A DNA stretch of 7,087 nucleotides from Caldora sp. SIO3E6 (GTDB taxonomy: Bacteria > Cyanobacteriota > Cyanobacteriia > Cyanobacteriales > Coleofasciculaceae). The translations under genes and the position numbers were made by a program. The stretch covers positions 1-7,087 of the forward strand of contig JAAHHL010000348.1 of assembly GCA_010672185.1 (NCBI GenBank), written 5' to 3'. Positions 1-5,742 of this stretch are shown in pieces (position 1 is the stretch's first letter; each line of letters starts with the position of its first letter). Below the pieces are notes generated by a model. The model saw only the letters and a program-made list of their open reading frames with translations. It was not told where the DNA came from and made no database searches.

Positions 1-1179
1 TCCCATTCCCCAAACAATTACCCTGCCACCATCGCCATCGGTTAAGGCATCTGCTTTAATAGTTGAACCTGAGTCCATCAAGGTAATCTCAGCCTTGGGT
101 ATCGTTCCCCTACCTTGAGCATCCCCACCAATCAATACCGTACCCCCACCATGCTTACCAGAGGCATCTATTTGGGCATTAATTAAACCGACTTTGTCTC
201 CTACTACCTGAATTGTTTGGGGAATGGGGAATGGGGAATTGGGAATTGGGAATTGGGAATGAGAGACATCTAGGGAGCCAGAAATGATCGTTGTACCGGC
301 TTCCTGGGGTATAATTGTACCAGTATCAGTTAACTGTGCCTCTCCTGATGGGGTAAGACTTAATCCTGTTTCTACTCCTTGCAGTGGTCCTGTGAGCAAA
401 ACTGGTAAATCCACAGGAGTAATCCCTAGCATCTGTCCTGAAGCATCTCTGGGAGGTTCAATCTCTAAACTCAGTAATTGTCCAGCTTGAGTTATCTTGA
501 CTAAATTCTCCCCCGGTACCGCAGCAATAGTAATATTACCTTCCGGTGCTGTGATCTCTCCGGTATTGATCACATTGCCGCCAACTAAGGTTACATTTTG
601 ACCTGGTGGTGCTTCTAAAGAGCCAGCGTTGATTATAGTGCCTGGTTGGGACAAGTCGAAGGCAAGTTCACTGGGAGTACCGACTAAACTTTGGTAGTTG
701 TTATCCCCTAAAGCATTAAACCAATTATTTTCACCAAAGCCAATACCTGTAGCTGTAGTGGCGAAAAAGTCAGCAGGGACATTTAAACGAGCCTCTGAGC
801 CAAAAATAATCCCTGCTGGATTCATTAAAAATAAGTTAGAGTCGCCCCCTGTTACCTCAATCAAACCATTAATCAGGGATAGGTCACCACCGACAACTCG
901 CCCTAGGATATTTTGAATGGTTGGTGAGGATAAAAAATTAGCAGTTTGTTCCGAAGAGAGTCCAAATTGCTCGAAAGAGTGGAACAAATTTACCCCATCA
1001 CTGGAAAGGGAGCCCCCCTGAATCTGAAACTGATTGCCATTGGGGGTAATAATAGTTCCAGTGCCGTCAGCTGCCGGGGTGAGGGATTGCCCTTGAGCAG
1101 ATGGCTGGGTAGGCGTGATCAACAGTCCAACAACAAAGGTAGTTGTCAGTAAGCTGGTAGAGATCTGAGGTTCAAACAT
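1..1179 (-). CDS. Filamentous haemagglutinin N-terminal (TPS) domain exoprotein, 3' end beyond the window
   Basis: Conceptual translation of the minus strand gives 393 uninterrupted codons from ATG at 1179-1177 to the left edge. Residues about 8-29 form a hydrophobic signal-like stretch ending PSAQ, although its N-region has no Lys or Arg. Residues about 40-150 are a two-partner-secretion/haemagglutination-activity domain, with NLFHSFEQFGL (64-74), GRVVGG (93-98), and NLFLMNPAGIIFG (115-127) corresponding to the family's NPNGI.FG motif. Beta-helix-like sequence follows, including the cyanobacterial family segments VVGDKVGLINA and GGRVIVW. Such proteins are exported across the outer membrane by a TpsB/Omp85-type partner and act in adhesion or as surface or secreted exoproteins; no partner gene lies in the window. 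A TGA at 1239-1237 limits any upstream extension. TTG codons at 1182 and 1236 are alternative starts, and the latter would add two Lys to the signal. No clear Shine-Dalgarno sequence is visible. Two heptamer tracts interrupt conserved regions. The family call is strong; the ligand is unknown. Confidence 0.88.
   Translation of the reverse strand, partial: MFEPQISTSLLTTTFVVGLLITPTQPSAQGQSLTPAADGTGTIITPNGNQFQIQGGSLSSDGVNLFHSFEQFGLSSEQTANFLSSPTIQNILGRVVGGDLSLINGLIEVTGGDSNLFLMNPAGIIFGSEARLNVPADFFATTATGIGFGENNWFNALGDNNYQSLVGTPSELAFDLSQPGTIINAGSLEAPPGQNVTLVGGNVINTGEITAPEGNITIAAVPGENLVKITQAGQLLSLEIEPPRDASGQMLGITPVDLPVLLTGPLQGVETGLSLTPSGEAQLTDTGTIIPQEAGTTIISGSLDVSHSQFPIPNSPFPIPQTIQVVGDKVGLINAQIDASGKHGGGTVLIGGDAQGRGTIPKAEITLMDSGSTIKADALTDGDGGRVIVWGMG
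2..19. repeat. Left arm of an 18-bp perfect inverted repeat, overlapping a second heptamer tract
   Basis: Positions 2-19 are the exact reverse complement of 211-228 (aattgtttggggaatggg). On the minus strand this arm encodes V-I-V-W-G-M-G. Relatives usually have VIVW followed by Ala/Ser-Asp, so the sequence after VIVW already appears to be GGGGAAT heptamer sequence, in the opposite orientation to the tract at 219-260. The tract continues out of the window, so its length cannot be seen. Confidence 0.7.
219..260 (+). repeat. Six-copy heptamer tandem repeat (STRR-like) inside the exoprotein gene
   Basis: Three perfect copies of GGGGAAT (219-239) are followed by three perfect copies of TGGGAAT (240-260), 42 bp in all. 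The composition resembles the short tandemly repeated repetitive (STRR) heptamers described in filamentous cyanobacteria. On the coding (minus) strand the tract reads through in frame as a Pro-rich insert, roughly SQFPIPNSPFPIP (residues 308-320), between a VDVS-like and a TIQVVGDKVGL segment that in relatives are joined by a short Gly-rich linker. Confidence 0.9.
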
Positions 1180-1393
1180 CAAGGTTATTGAGAAAGGTGC
1201 AATAAGAGGTAATTTGCTTGCTATTTTGCACCCCAATCAGTTTTTTTGAAAAACCTAATTTCTTGTTTTTACTGGATCGATGCTCTACACCCACCAATAC
1301 GCAGGCGCGTAGACGCACCAGATATGGAGACGCGGAGATTGGAACAAACCAAGTTAAATGCTTAGGTGATTTCTAGAAAAAAATGTACCTATA

Positions 1394-1423
1394 GTAGGGT
1401 GTGTTAGCGTAGCGTAACGCACC
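1394..1423. repeat. Palindromic intergenic repeat of cyanobacterial type
   Basis: The sequence begins GTAGGGTGTGTTAGCGTAGC and ends TAACGCACC. Arms GGTGTGTTA (1398-1406) and TAACGCACC (1415-1423) pair over 9 bp with one G-U, leaving an 8-nt loop. From memory, sequences of this form are dispersed in many cyanobacterial genomes. No U-tract follows on either strand, so I do not call it a terminator. Confidence 0.6.
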
Positions 1424-1531
1424 GCATCGCGGGTACAATCATTCTCAAAAATCGCCTTAACAGCTACTCACAATGAGGTAATTCTTGTGACGCACACCTT
1501 ATGCCAGCTGAATCTTAGCAAAAAAATAATG

Positions 1532-1539
1532 GCGATCGC
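1532..1539. repeat. HIP1 octamer GCGATCGC
   Basis: A perfect HIP1 palindrome, which is over-represented in many cyanobacterial genomes and supports the taxonomic inference. It has no specific local function. Confidence 0.85.
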
Positions 1540-1590
1540 AACGAACTTAAGAAAGAGTTTTTATTCTCAGGGAGTGGTAAGCTTATTTGT

Positions 1591-1607
1591 ACGGGCAAGA
1601 TGCCCGT
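1591..1607. repeat. Short perfect hairpin repeat ACGGGCA-AGA-TGCCCGT
   Basis: Perfect 7-bp arms separated by 3 nt, lying 28 bp beyond the stop codon of the minus-strand DUF4351 gene. The sequence resembles a dispersed cyanobacterial intergenic repeat. It could help end or protect the 3' end of the DUF4351 transcript, but there is no T-tract in the transcribed direction, so a terminator role is only a possibility. Confidence 0.55.
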
Positions 1608-1634
1608 TCCACAAAAAGCCAGCAAGTTTACATC

Positions 1635-2483
1635 TCAAGCTTCAGTCACTTTCTCCTGTTTCTGTAACCACGCCACTAAATCTGCAATTTGAGAGAAACT
1701 AAACAGCTCTTCTCCCAAATCTTCTAATTGTTCTGGTGATAAACTTTGGACAGGTTCTAATATTTCAGGCTCAAGCTCACCAAACTTGCTCTTTAGCATA
1801 CGCATGAGCAATTTCAACATTCCGTCTTTTACGAATTGTCGATACCAAGGAGACTCGAGTAATACAGTCATATCCCACCTCATTATTTGTTGAATCAAAC
1901 GGGCTTCTAAAACAAAGCTAGCAAAGAAAGCTAATAGGGGTTCTAGCTCATTTAACTGTTCATCGTTACGTAAAACTTGCAAGGCTTGCCTTACCAAGGA
2001 TTCTTCACCACCACCCTTGAGTATCGGCACAAAAGGAAGTAAAGTAGGCAAAGGTTTTTGAAAGGCAATATTGGCATCTACTTCCCACAGGTTAATAACA
2101 CGATAGTCTTGAGTTGCCCTGAGTCCCATCAACTCCGATTCGTAGCGGGTGGGAATTACTGTAGAAGCAGGAGGAGCCAAAATATTGATGAGTACTGGGT
2201 AGGTAGGTAAATTGTAGCGTTCTTCTGCTAGAGCCGCATAGGATCGCATCCGCTGGGGCATACGAGAATTGTAACGCAATTGTAACTCATTGAGGACCAG
2301 AAAGTCGCCATATTGCGGACTGTAGGCTCGGATGAGGATATCGCTTTCGCGGCTTATCCACTGGAAGTCGGAGGATAGTAAGTCAACAGCAACCGCATCA
2401 GGGTGTTGAGTAACCCATTTTACCCAGGTATCTGGTGCCAGACTAATGAGACGTTTGCTGCCAATATCTGCTTTTTTGGGCAT
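1635..2483 (-). CDS. Rpn/PD-(D/E)XK nuclease-like protein with C-terminal DUF4351
   Basis: This 282-residue protein has the layout of cyanobacterial Rpn/YhgA-related proteins. The N-terminal nuclease-like core (about 20-105) contains ESDILIRA with D48, then FLVLNELQLR with E66-x-Q68, then MPQRMRSYAALAEERYNLPTYPV (about 75-97). D...E-x-Q is the usual active-site form in Rpn/PDDEXK_2 relatives, so the catalytic set looks intact. A helical middle (about 160-225) leads to the DUF4351 module (about 229-273), recognisable from KFGELEPEI, LSPEQLEDLGEELF and ADLVAWL. E. coli Rpn proteins are DNA endonucleases that promote RecA-independent recombination; whether this one cuts DNA is not known. The start ATG at 2483 lacks an obvious Shine-Dalgarno sequence. 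The gene appears monocistronic, downstream of and codirectional with the small membrane-protein gene. These genes are usually multicopy in cyanobacteria. Confidence 0.88.
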   Translation of the reverse strand: MPKKADIGSKRLISLAPDTWVKWVTQHPDAVAVDLLSSDFQWISRESDILIRAYSPQYGDFLVLNELQLRYNSRMPQRMRSYAALAEERYNLPTYPVLINILAPPASTVIPTRYESELMGLRATQDYRVINLWEVDANIAFQKPLPTLLPFVPILKGGGEESLVRQALQVLRNDEQLNELEPLLAFFASFVLEARLIQQIMRWDMTVLLESPWYRQFVKDGMLKLLMRMLKSKFGELEPEILEPVQSLSPEQLEDLGEELFSFSQIADLVAWLQKQEKVTEA

Positions 2484-2590
2484 TTTAGAGGATATTTCTT
2501 GGTATTAGAAGGTTTATCATATCTTTTGGAGGCTGCAATTGAAAAAAAGTAACCCAACTAATACTCAGAACAACAAGATTTCATTTCAGT

Positions 2591-2610
2591 CCTCTTCTTT
2601 CAAGGAGAGG
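2591..2610 (-). terminator. Possible hairpin downstream of the small membrane-protein gene
   Basis: CCTCTTCT and AGGAGAGG form an 8-bp stem (one G-U) around a TTCA tetraloop, about 48 bp past the TAA of the 79-residue gene. There is no T-tract on the minus-strand transcript, so this is a weak terminator candidate or simply a 3' stem-loop. Confidence 0.25.
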
Positions 2611-2646
2611 TAATTATCCATTATCCATTGTTCATTATCAATTATT
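2611..2646. repeat. Degenerate heptamer repeat (GATAATG-like)
   Basis: Read on the minus strand, the stretch is a run of near-identical 7-mers (GATAATT, GATAATG, AACAATG, GATAATG, GATAATT). It sits 12 bp after the stop codon of the small membrane-protein gene. It is a second heptamer family, AT-rich and unlike the GGGGAAT tract in the exoprotein gene, and looks like cyanobacterial STRR-type sequence. Confidence 0.6.
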
Positions 2647-2658
2647 GAACTACCTGTT

Positions 2659-2898
2659 TTACTCTTCGTCATCCTCTGCTGACTGGAATAATTCAGTTGC
2701 CTTACTTCCCAGCAGTCCGAAAATCGCACCAATTCCCATATTCCAGGTTGTGTTGCAGGTTTCAAATACACGAGTCTGCTGAGGAGAGAGGTTGTTTTTA
2801 GCCGCTAGCCAGAGGGATGTTCCTCCAGAAAGGAGGGTAAAGCAGACGACAGTGAAGAAGACTTGCTGGAAAGCTGGGGTCATTTTGAAATTGTTCAT
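2659..2898 (-). CDS. Small two-helix membrane protein, unknown function
   Basis: The product is 79 residues. A hydrophobic segment at about 12-33 (FFTVVCFTLLSGGTSLWLAA) and a second, shorter Gly-rich one at about 53-68 (around NMGIGAIFGLLGSKATELF) suggest two membrane helices. They are separated by a polar stretch (NNLSPQQTRVFETC), with an acidic tail AEDDEE. I do not recognise a named family, but the composition and clean boundaries look like a real gene. The ATG at 2898 is chosen as the first start after the intergenic gap; a second Met at residue 6 is possible. No Shine-Dalgarno sequence is evident. The gene is divergent from the NACHT gene, with 163 bp between the two starts, so the two may share regulation. 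A link to NACHT function is speculation. Confidence 0.72.
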   Translation of the reverse strand: MNNFKMTPAFQQVFFTVVCFTLLSGGTSLWLAAKNNLSPQQTRVFETCNTTWNMGIGAIFGLLGSKATELFQSAEDDEE

Positions 2899-2913
2899 GG
2901 CTGTTAACGCTCA

Positions 2914-2941
2914 ATTATTTCGACTGAGTTAACTGTCGCAA
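2914..2941 (-). promoter_or_regulatory. Candidate sigma70-type promoter for the small membrane-protein gene
   Basis: On the minus strand, TTGCGA (2941-2936) and AATAAT (2919-2914) are separated by 16 bp. The -35 matches consensus at 4 of 6 positions and the -10 at 5 of 6. The implied transcription start lies about 10 nt from the ATG, which would give a very short leader. Confidence 0.28.
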
Positions 2942-2961
2942 TTTTTTTTAAGAGTTATTTC

Positions 2962-3016
2962 CCTGACTTGAACCGGAGTTAGGCTGACTTACCGGAGTTT
3001 GCCTGACTTAGGAGAA
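2962..3016 (+). repeat. Three degenerate 19-21 bp direct repeats upstream of the NACHT gene
   Basis: Copy 1 (2962-2980) is CCTGACTT-GA-ACCGGAGTT, copy 2 (2983-2999) is GCTGACTT-ACCGGAGTT, and copy 3 (from 3002) is CCTGACTTA-GGAG, lacking the CC. The spacing between copies is 21 and then 19 bp, close to two helical turns. The array ends about 46 bp before the NACHT ATG, in the divergent intergenic region. It could be a multi-site operator for one or both flanking genes. No known regulator motif is recognised. Confidence 0.65.
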
Positions 3017-3061
3017 AAAAAATTGATAGACTAGCGCTTAGATGTTTGTGAATCCTAGCTG

Positions 3062-4549
3062 ATGGCATTCCCTAAGGATTTTCTGGAGCACATAGCCCAT
3101 GAGAAGGGTTTAACTCAAAAAGAACTAGAGGTTTTTCTGGCACTATTTGGAGAAAGCAAAAGTAGATGGCAAATTGCTGGAAAACTTTATATTAGTAAGA
3201 GTGCTGTTGATACTTGTCTGACTGGGGTTTACCAGAAGTTTTTGATTGGTGGTAAAGGTCCCGGTAAAGAGAGTAGACTTAAAGATTATCTGAGCGATAG
3301 GTATAAATCTTGGAAGTCTGATAACTCTGCTCAAGATTCGTCAAGCATCGACAGTGCAGAGCCAAGTATTGATGCTCTAGTGAAGGAGTTACGGCAGAGA
3401 ATACAGCCTTATATCCAGGAAAAGTGTGGCACAATGCGAGTACTGGATATGAGCCAACCGATTAACTTAGATGAAATCTATACCAATGTCAATATTCTAG
3501 AAAAAATTACAGGGCGCAGAAGTCCGGAATCAGCAGAATTAAAACCATATAATAACCCAGAGCAGTTTGAGCGATTCCACTTGGGTAAACCACAAGGGCA
3601 TCCTATTCCAGGATTAGAAGCCGTTGAGAAGTTTTCAAAGTTGATGATTTTGGGCAAGCCAGGAGCGGGGAAGACTACGTTTCTGAAGCACTTGGCAATT
3701 CAGTGTATTGGAGGCAAGTTTCAGCCAGGAAGAGTTCCACTGTTCATTACCTTAAAAGATTTTGCTGAAGCCGATAATCATCCCGATTTGTTGGCATACA
3801 TTGGTTGTTTGTTGGCAATGCCTTCCGTAGATACCTTCCAGGGGAACATATCTAGCAACCAATTGGAAATTACCGAGAAAATTTTGTGTGCAGGTAAGGC
3901 ATTAATTTTATTAGACGGATTGGACGAGGTAAGAGACGCTGATAGCAATCGGGTATTGCGACAAGTCAGGAAATTTTCACAGCAGTTTCCCCAGAATCAA
4001 TTGATCATCACCTGTCGGATTGCCGCCCAGGAATATACTTTCGAGCAATTTACCGAGGTAGAAATTGCTGACTTTGACGATAAGCAAATTGCCAATTTTG
4101 TTGAGAAATGGTTTCACAGCAAAGATGACCTAATTAAGGCAGAACACTTTACTGCACAGTTAAAGGAAAAGATTCCTGTTGAGGAATTGGCGATGAATCC
4201 ACTGTTGCTGACCCTATTGTGCCTGGTATTTGAAGACTCCAGCAGATTTCCCAACAATCGCGCCGCATTGTACGAGAATGGAGTGGATGTACTGCTGAAA
4301 AAATGGGATGTCAAGCGCAACATTGAGCGAGATCAGATCTACAAAAATTTGACGTTAAAGCAGAAAGAAGATTTACTTAGTCAGATTGCCTATACCACTT
4401 TTACAGTAGGCAACTACTTCTTTAAGCAACGAGAAGTAGAGCATTATATTAACCAATACATCCAAAACTTACCAAATGCCAGCACTGACCCTAAGGTACT
4501 GGAGATGGATAGTGAAGTTGTATTGAAGTCAATTGAGGCGCAGCATTGA
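3062..4549 (+). CDS. HTH-NACHT NTPase, N-terminal part up to the premature TGA
   Basis: This is 495 residues. Residues about 1-83 form an HTH-like domain (QKELEVFLALFGESKSRWQI, then LYISKSAVDTCLTGVYQKF and IGGKGPGK) of the type found at the N-terminus of vWA-MoxR-associated and NACHT proteins in cyanobacteria. A helical linker (about 103-175, with DEIYTNVNILEKITGR) precedes the NACHT core. Walker A is GKPGAGKTT (198-206), Walker B is LILLDGLDEV (281-290, D285 and D288), and the sensor-like LIITCRIAA is at 314-322. A winged-helix region with NPLLLTLLC is at 379-387. NACHT proteins are STAND ATPases that oligomerise on sensing a trigger; several bacterial members defend against phage. ATG at 3062 is the start because an in-frame TAG lies at 3056-3058. 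The ATPase motifs are intact, but the C-terminal helical part is lost unless the stop is read through. Confidence 0.88.
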   Translation: MAFPKDFLEHIAHEKGLTQKELEVFLALFGESKSRWQIAGKLYISKSAVDTCLTGVYQKFLIGGKGPGKESRLKDYLSDRYKSWKSDNSAQDSSSIDSAEPSIDALVKELRQRIQPYIQEKCGTMRVLDMSQPINLDEIYTNVNILEKITGRRSPESAELKPYNNPEQFERFHLGKPQGHPIPGLEAVEKFSKLMILGKPGAGKTTFLKHLAIQCIGGKFQPGRVPLFITLKDFAEADNHPDLLAYIGCLLAMPSVDTFQGNISSNQLEITEKILCAGKALILLDGLDEVRDADSNRVLRQVRKFSQQFPQNQLIITCRIAAQEYTFEQFTEVEIADFDDKQIANFVEKWFHSKDDLIKAEHFTAQLKEKIPVEELAMNPLLLTLLCLVFEDSSRFPNNRAALYENGVDVLLKKWDVKRNIERDQIYKNLTLKQKEDLLSQIAYTTFTVGNYFFKQREVEHYINQYIQNLPNASTDPKVLEMDSEVVLKSIEAQH

Positions 4550-5458
4550 TTGTTAGTAGAACGAGCACGAGGTATTTATTCTTTCTCCCATCTAACATTT
4601 CACGAGTATTTCACTGCTTGCAGGATTGTAACAAGTTGTAATCCTGATGCTCCTAATGATCCAATGTTGCAAGAGCTAGTGAGTCACATTACCGAGAGTC
4701 GCTGGCGGGAAGTGTTTTTACTGGTTGTTGAGATGTTACCTTCATATAGTGCGGATCAACTTTTAAGGTTGATGAAACAGCAAGTTGATTTAATTATGAC
4801 TCATGATGAAAAGTTACAAGAGTTTTTACGGTGGATAAAGCAAAAATCAGGTGATATGAATAATGACTATTATCCACTGGTAGCAATTAGATTTTTTTAT
4901 GTTCATTGTGAGTATGTGGATGGATTAAGCTTATTATCTAGTGATGAACTTCTTATCGCTGATATATTTAATGTTTACATTGTGGATGATACTGAAATTG
5001 GTAGTTTAGATGTTGATCGTCAATTGTATCACTTACTAGGATTTTGTAATTGTTCTTGGTTTTCTCCTAAAGATGCTATTGCTAGGGGTATAGATTATAT
5101 TTTAGACTGTTTTTCAGTTCCTTCTGCTATACAAAATGAACTACAGCAACTGAAATATGATTTGCCTGAGTTCCCAGATGTCAATGAAGAAACCGAAAAA
5201 TTTGAACAAATTTGGGCAAATTTTAGTCCAGTTTTGACTGAACGACTACGAGATATCATGGTTAAGTATCTCAACATTGGCCACAATTGGCAATTCAGCG
5301 ATGAGCAGAGATATTTGCTAATAGATTACTACAATGCTAATGAGTTTTTATTGGAGTGTTTGGACTGCGATTGTTATGTGAGTAGGGAAGTACGCCAAGA
5401 AATCGAGGAGACATTGTTGTTACCTAGTGGACTGAACACACCTAAAATAGTAGAGTAA
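4550..5458 (+). CDS. C-terminal part of the interrupted NACHT protein
   Basis: This is 302 codons in the same frame, directly after the TGA. It begins with the conserved NACHT-distal segment GIYSFSHLTFHEYFTACRIV and continues as helical sequence. It ends with an NCH2-like Cys-containing C-terminal motif (ANEFLLECLDCDCYVSREVR, then QEIEETLLLP), the normal terminus of cyanobacterial NACHT proteins. As a separate gene it would need to start at TTG 4550, touching the stop codon, or at a later ATG. GAGG at 4535-4538 lies 11 nt before the TTG and could allow reinitiation, but it also encodes conserved Glu-Ala, so it may be coincidental. Alone, this fragment has no NTPase site and would at most be the sensor or autoinhibitory half. 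More likely it is the 3' part of one ancestral gene. Confidence 0.7.
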   Translation: MLVERARGIYSFSHLTFHEYFTACRIVTSCNPDAPNDPMLQELVSHITESRWREVFLLVVEMLPSYSADQLLRLMKQQVDLIMTHDEKLQEFLRWIKQKSGDMNNDYYPLVAIRFFYVHCEYVDGLSLLSSDELLIADIFNVYIVDDTEIGSLDVDRQLYHLLGFCNCSWFSPKDAIARGIDYILDCFSVPSAIQNELQQLKYDLPEFPDVNEETEKFEQIWANFSPVLTERLRDIMVKYLNIGHNWQFSDEQRYLLIDYYNANEFLLECLDCDCYVSREVRQEIEETLLLPSGLNTPKIVE

Positions 5459-5462
5459 GTAG

Positions 5463-5513
5463 GTTGGGTGTAGCGATAGCGCAACCCAACAAGGTCGTGT
5501 GCTGCGTTGGGTT
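5463..5513. repeat. Triple alternating GTTGGGT half-site repeat after the NACHT gene
   Basis: GTTGGGT (5463-5469), AACCCAAC (5483-5490) and GTTGGGTT (5506-5513) lie in alternating orientation, starting 5 bp after the NACHT stop codon. The central arm can pair with either outer arm, giving two mutually exclusive stem-loops of 7 and 8 bp. The unit (GTAGGTTGGGT...ACCCAACA) resembles a repeat dispersed in cyanobacterial genomes. It lies between converging genes and could act as a weak bidirectional 3' structure; no T-tract follows. Confidence 0.6.
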
Positions 5514-5680
5514 TGACTCCGTTTCACTGTATATTGGATAAGGGCTAAGACAGTGGCACTTCTAAAAATGTAGGCTGGAGTACTTCATTAATTTATCCAT
5601 TTTCTGATGTCGTCTGTTTCTATTTCTTCTATGAGCTCCTTGCTGTACATAAGTTTAAATCTGATCTGCTTACAGAGCAA

Positions 5681-5688
5681 GCGATCGC
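5681..5688. repeat. HIP1 octamer GCGATCGC
   Basis: Second perfect HIP1 site in the window, in the intergenic region between the converging NACHT and toxin genes. Confidence 0.85.
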
Positions 5689-5742
5689 AAATTTTGTAGG
5701 GTGGATAAAGTCAATATCTTCGACAATTAAACTTCTTTGAAA

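Larger units (their letters stand above)
1180..1634. other. 455-bp intergenic region with palindromic repeats, no gene
   Basis: This lies between the 5' end of the exoprotein gene and the 3' end of the DUF4351 gene, both on the minus strand, so it must hold the exoprotein promoter. I see no convincing -35/-10 pair. It contains a degenerate GC-rich stretch with repeated agacgc/acgcgg units (about 1301-1335), a 9-bp-stem hairpin repeat (1398-1423), a HIP1 octamer (1532-1539) and a 7-bp-stem palindrome (1591-1607). The plus-strand open frame starting at 1487 overlaps the DUF4351 gene and has no protein-like character. Confidence 0.7.
3062..5458 (+). pseudogene. HTH-NACHT STAND NTPase gene interrupted by an in-frame TGA
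   Basis: Two open frames in the same reading frame abut exactly. The first ends IEAQH-TGA (stop at 4547-4549) and the second begins at once with LLVERARGIYSFSHLTFHEYFTA, which continues the same NACHT protein. Relatives are expected to read ...IEAQHGLLVERA..., so the TGA most simply comes from a single G-to-T change in a GGA glycine codon. The restored protein would be about 798 residues. No frameshift or insertion is visible and both halves keep good family motifs, which points to a recent mutation, a sequencing error, or a gene still used as two pieces or by readthrough. I favour a recently disrupted gene or a sequence error over programmed recoding. Confidence 0.75.

Noticed and set aside
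284..1152. Plus-strand open frames at 284-490, 698-916 and 946-1152
   Set aside because: They lie antisense to the exoprotein gene, which has clear family motifs on the minus strand; their translations show no domain-like character.
1591..1607. Intrinsic terminator of the DUF4351 gene
   Set aside because: The stem is good but no T-tract follows in the direction of transcription; it is kept as a repeat only.
1487..1702. Plus-strand open frame of 71 codons
   Set aside because: It overlaps the 3' end of the DUF4351 gene and includes the palindromic repeat at 1591-1607; the sequence does not look protein-like.
2586..2771. Minus-strand 61-codon frame
   Set aside because: It is out of frame within the small membrane-protein gene, and its C-terminal part is simply the translated heptamer repeat at 2611-2646.
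2962..3016. CRISPR array or plasmid iterons
   Set aside because: Units are short, degenerate and tandem without unique spacers, and no replication or cas gene is nearby.
4547..4549. Programmed UGA recoding (selenocysteine or readthrough)
   Set aside because: The expected residue is Gly, no selenocysteine insertion element or catalytic role is apparent, and the following base (T) is not a favourable readthrough context; mutation or sequencing error is simpler.
3143..5286. Minus-strand frames 3143-3334, 4114-4323 and 5095-5286
   Set aside because: They are antisense shadows of the NACHT gene.
5600..5700. Short minus-strand frame ending MYSKELIEEIETDDIRKWIN
   Set aside because: It reads somewhat protein-like but is only about 20 codons from its ATG (about 40 from the previous stop), has no clear ribosome binding site and shows no recognised family; it could be a gene remnant but is not supportable.
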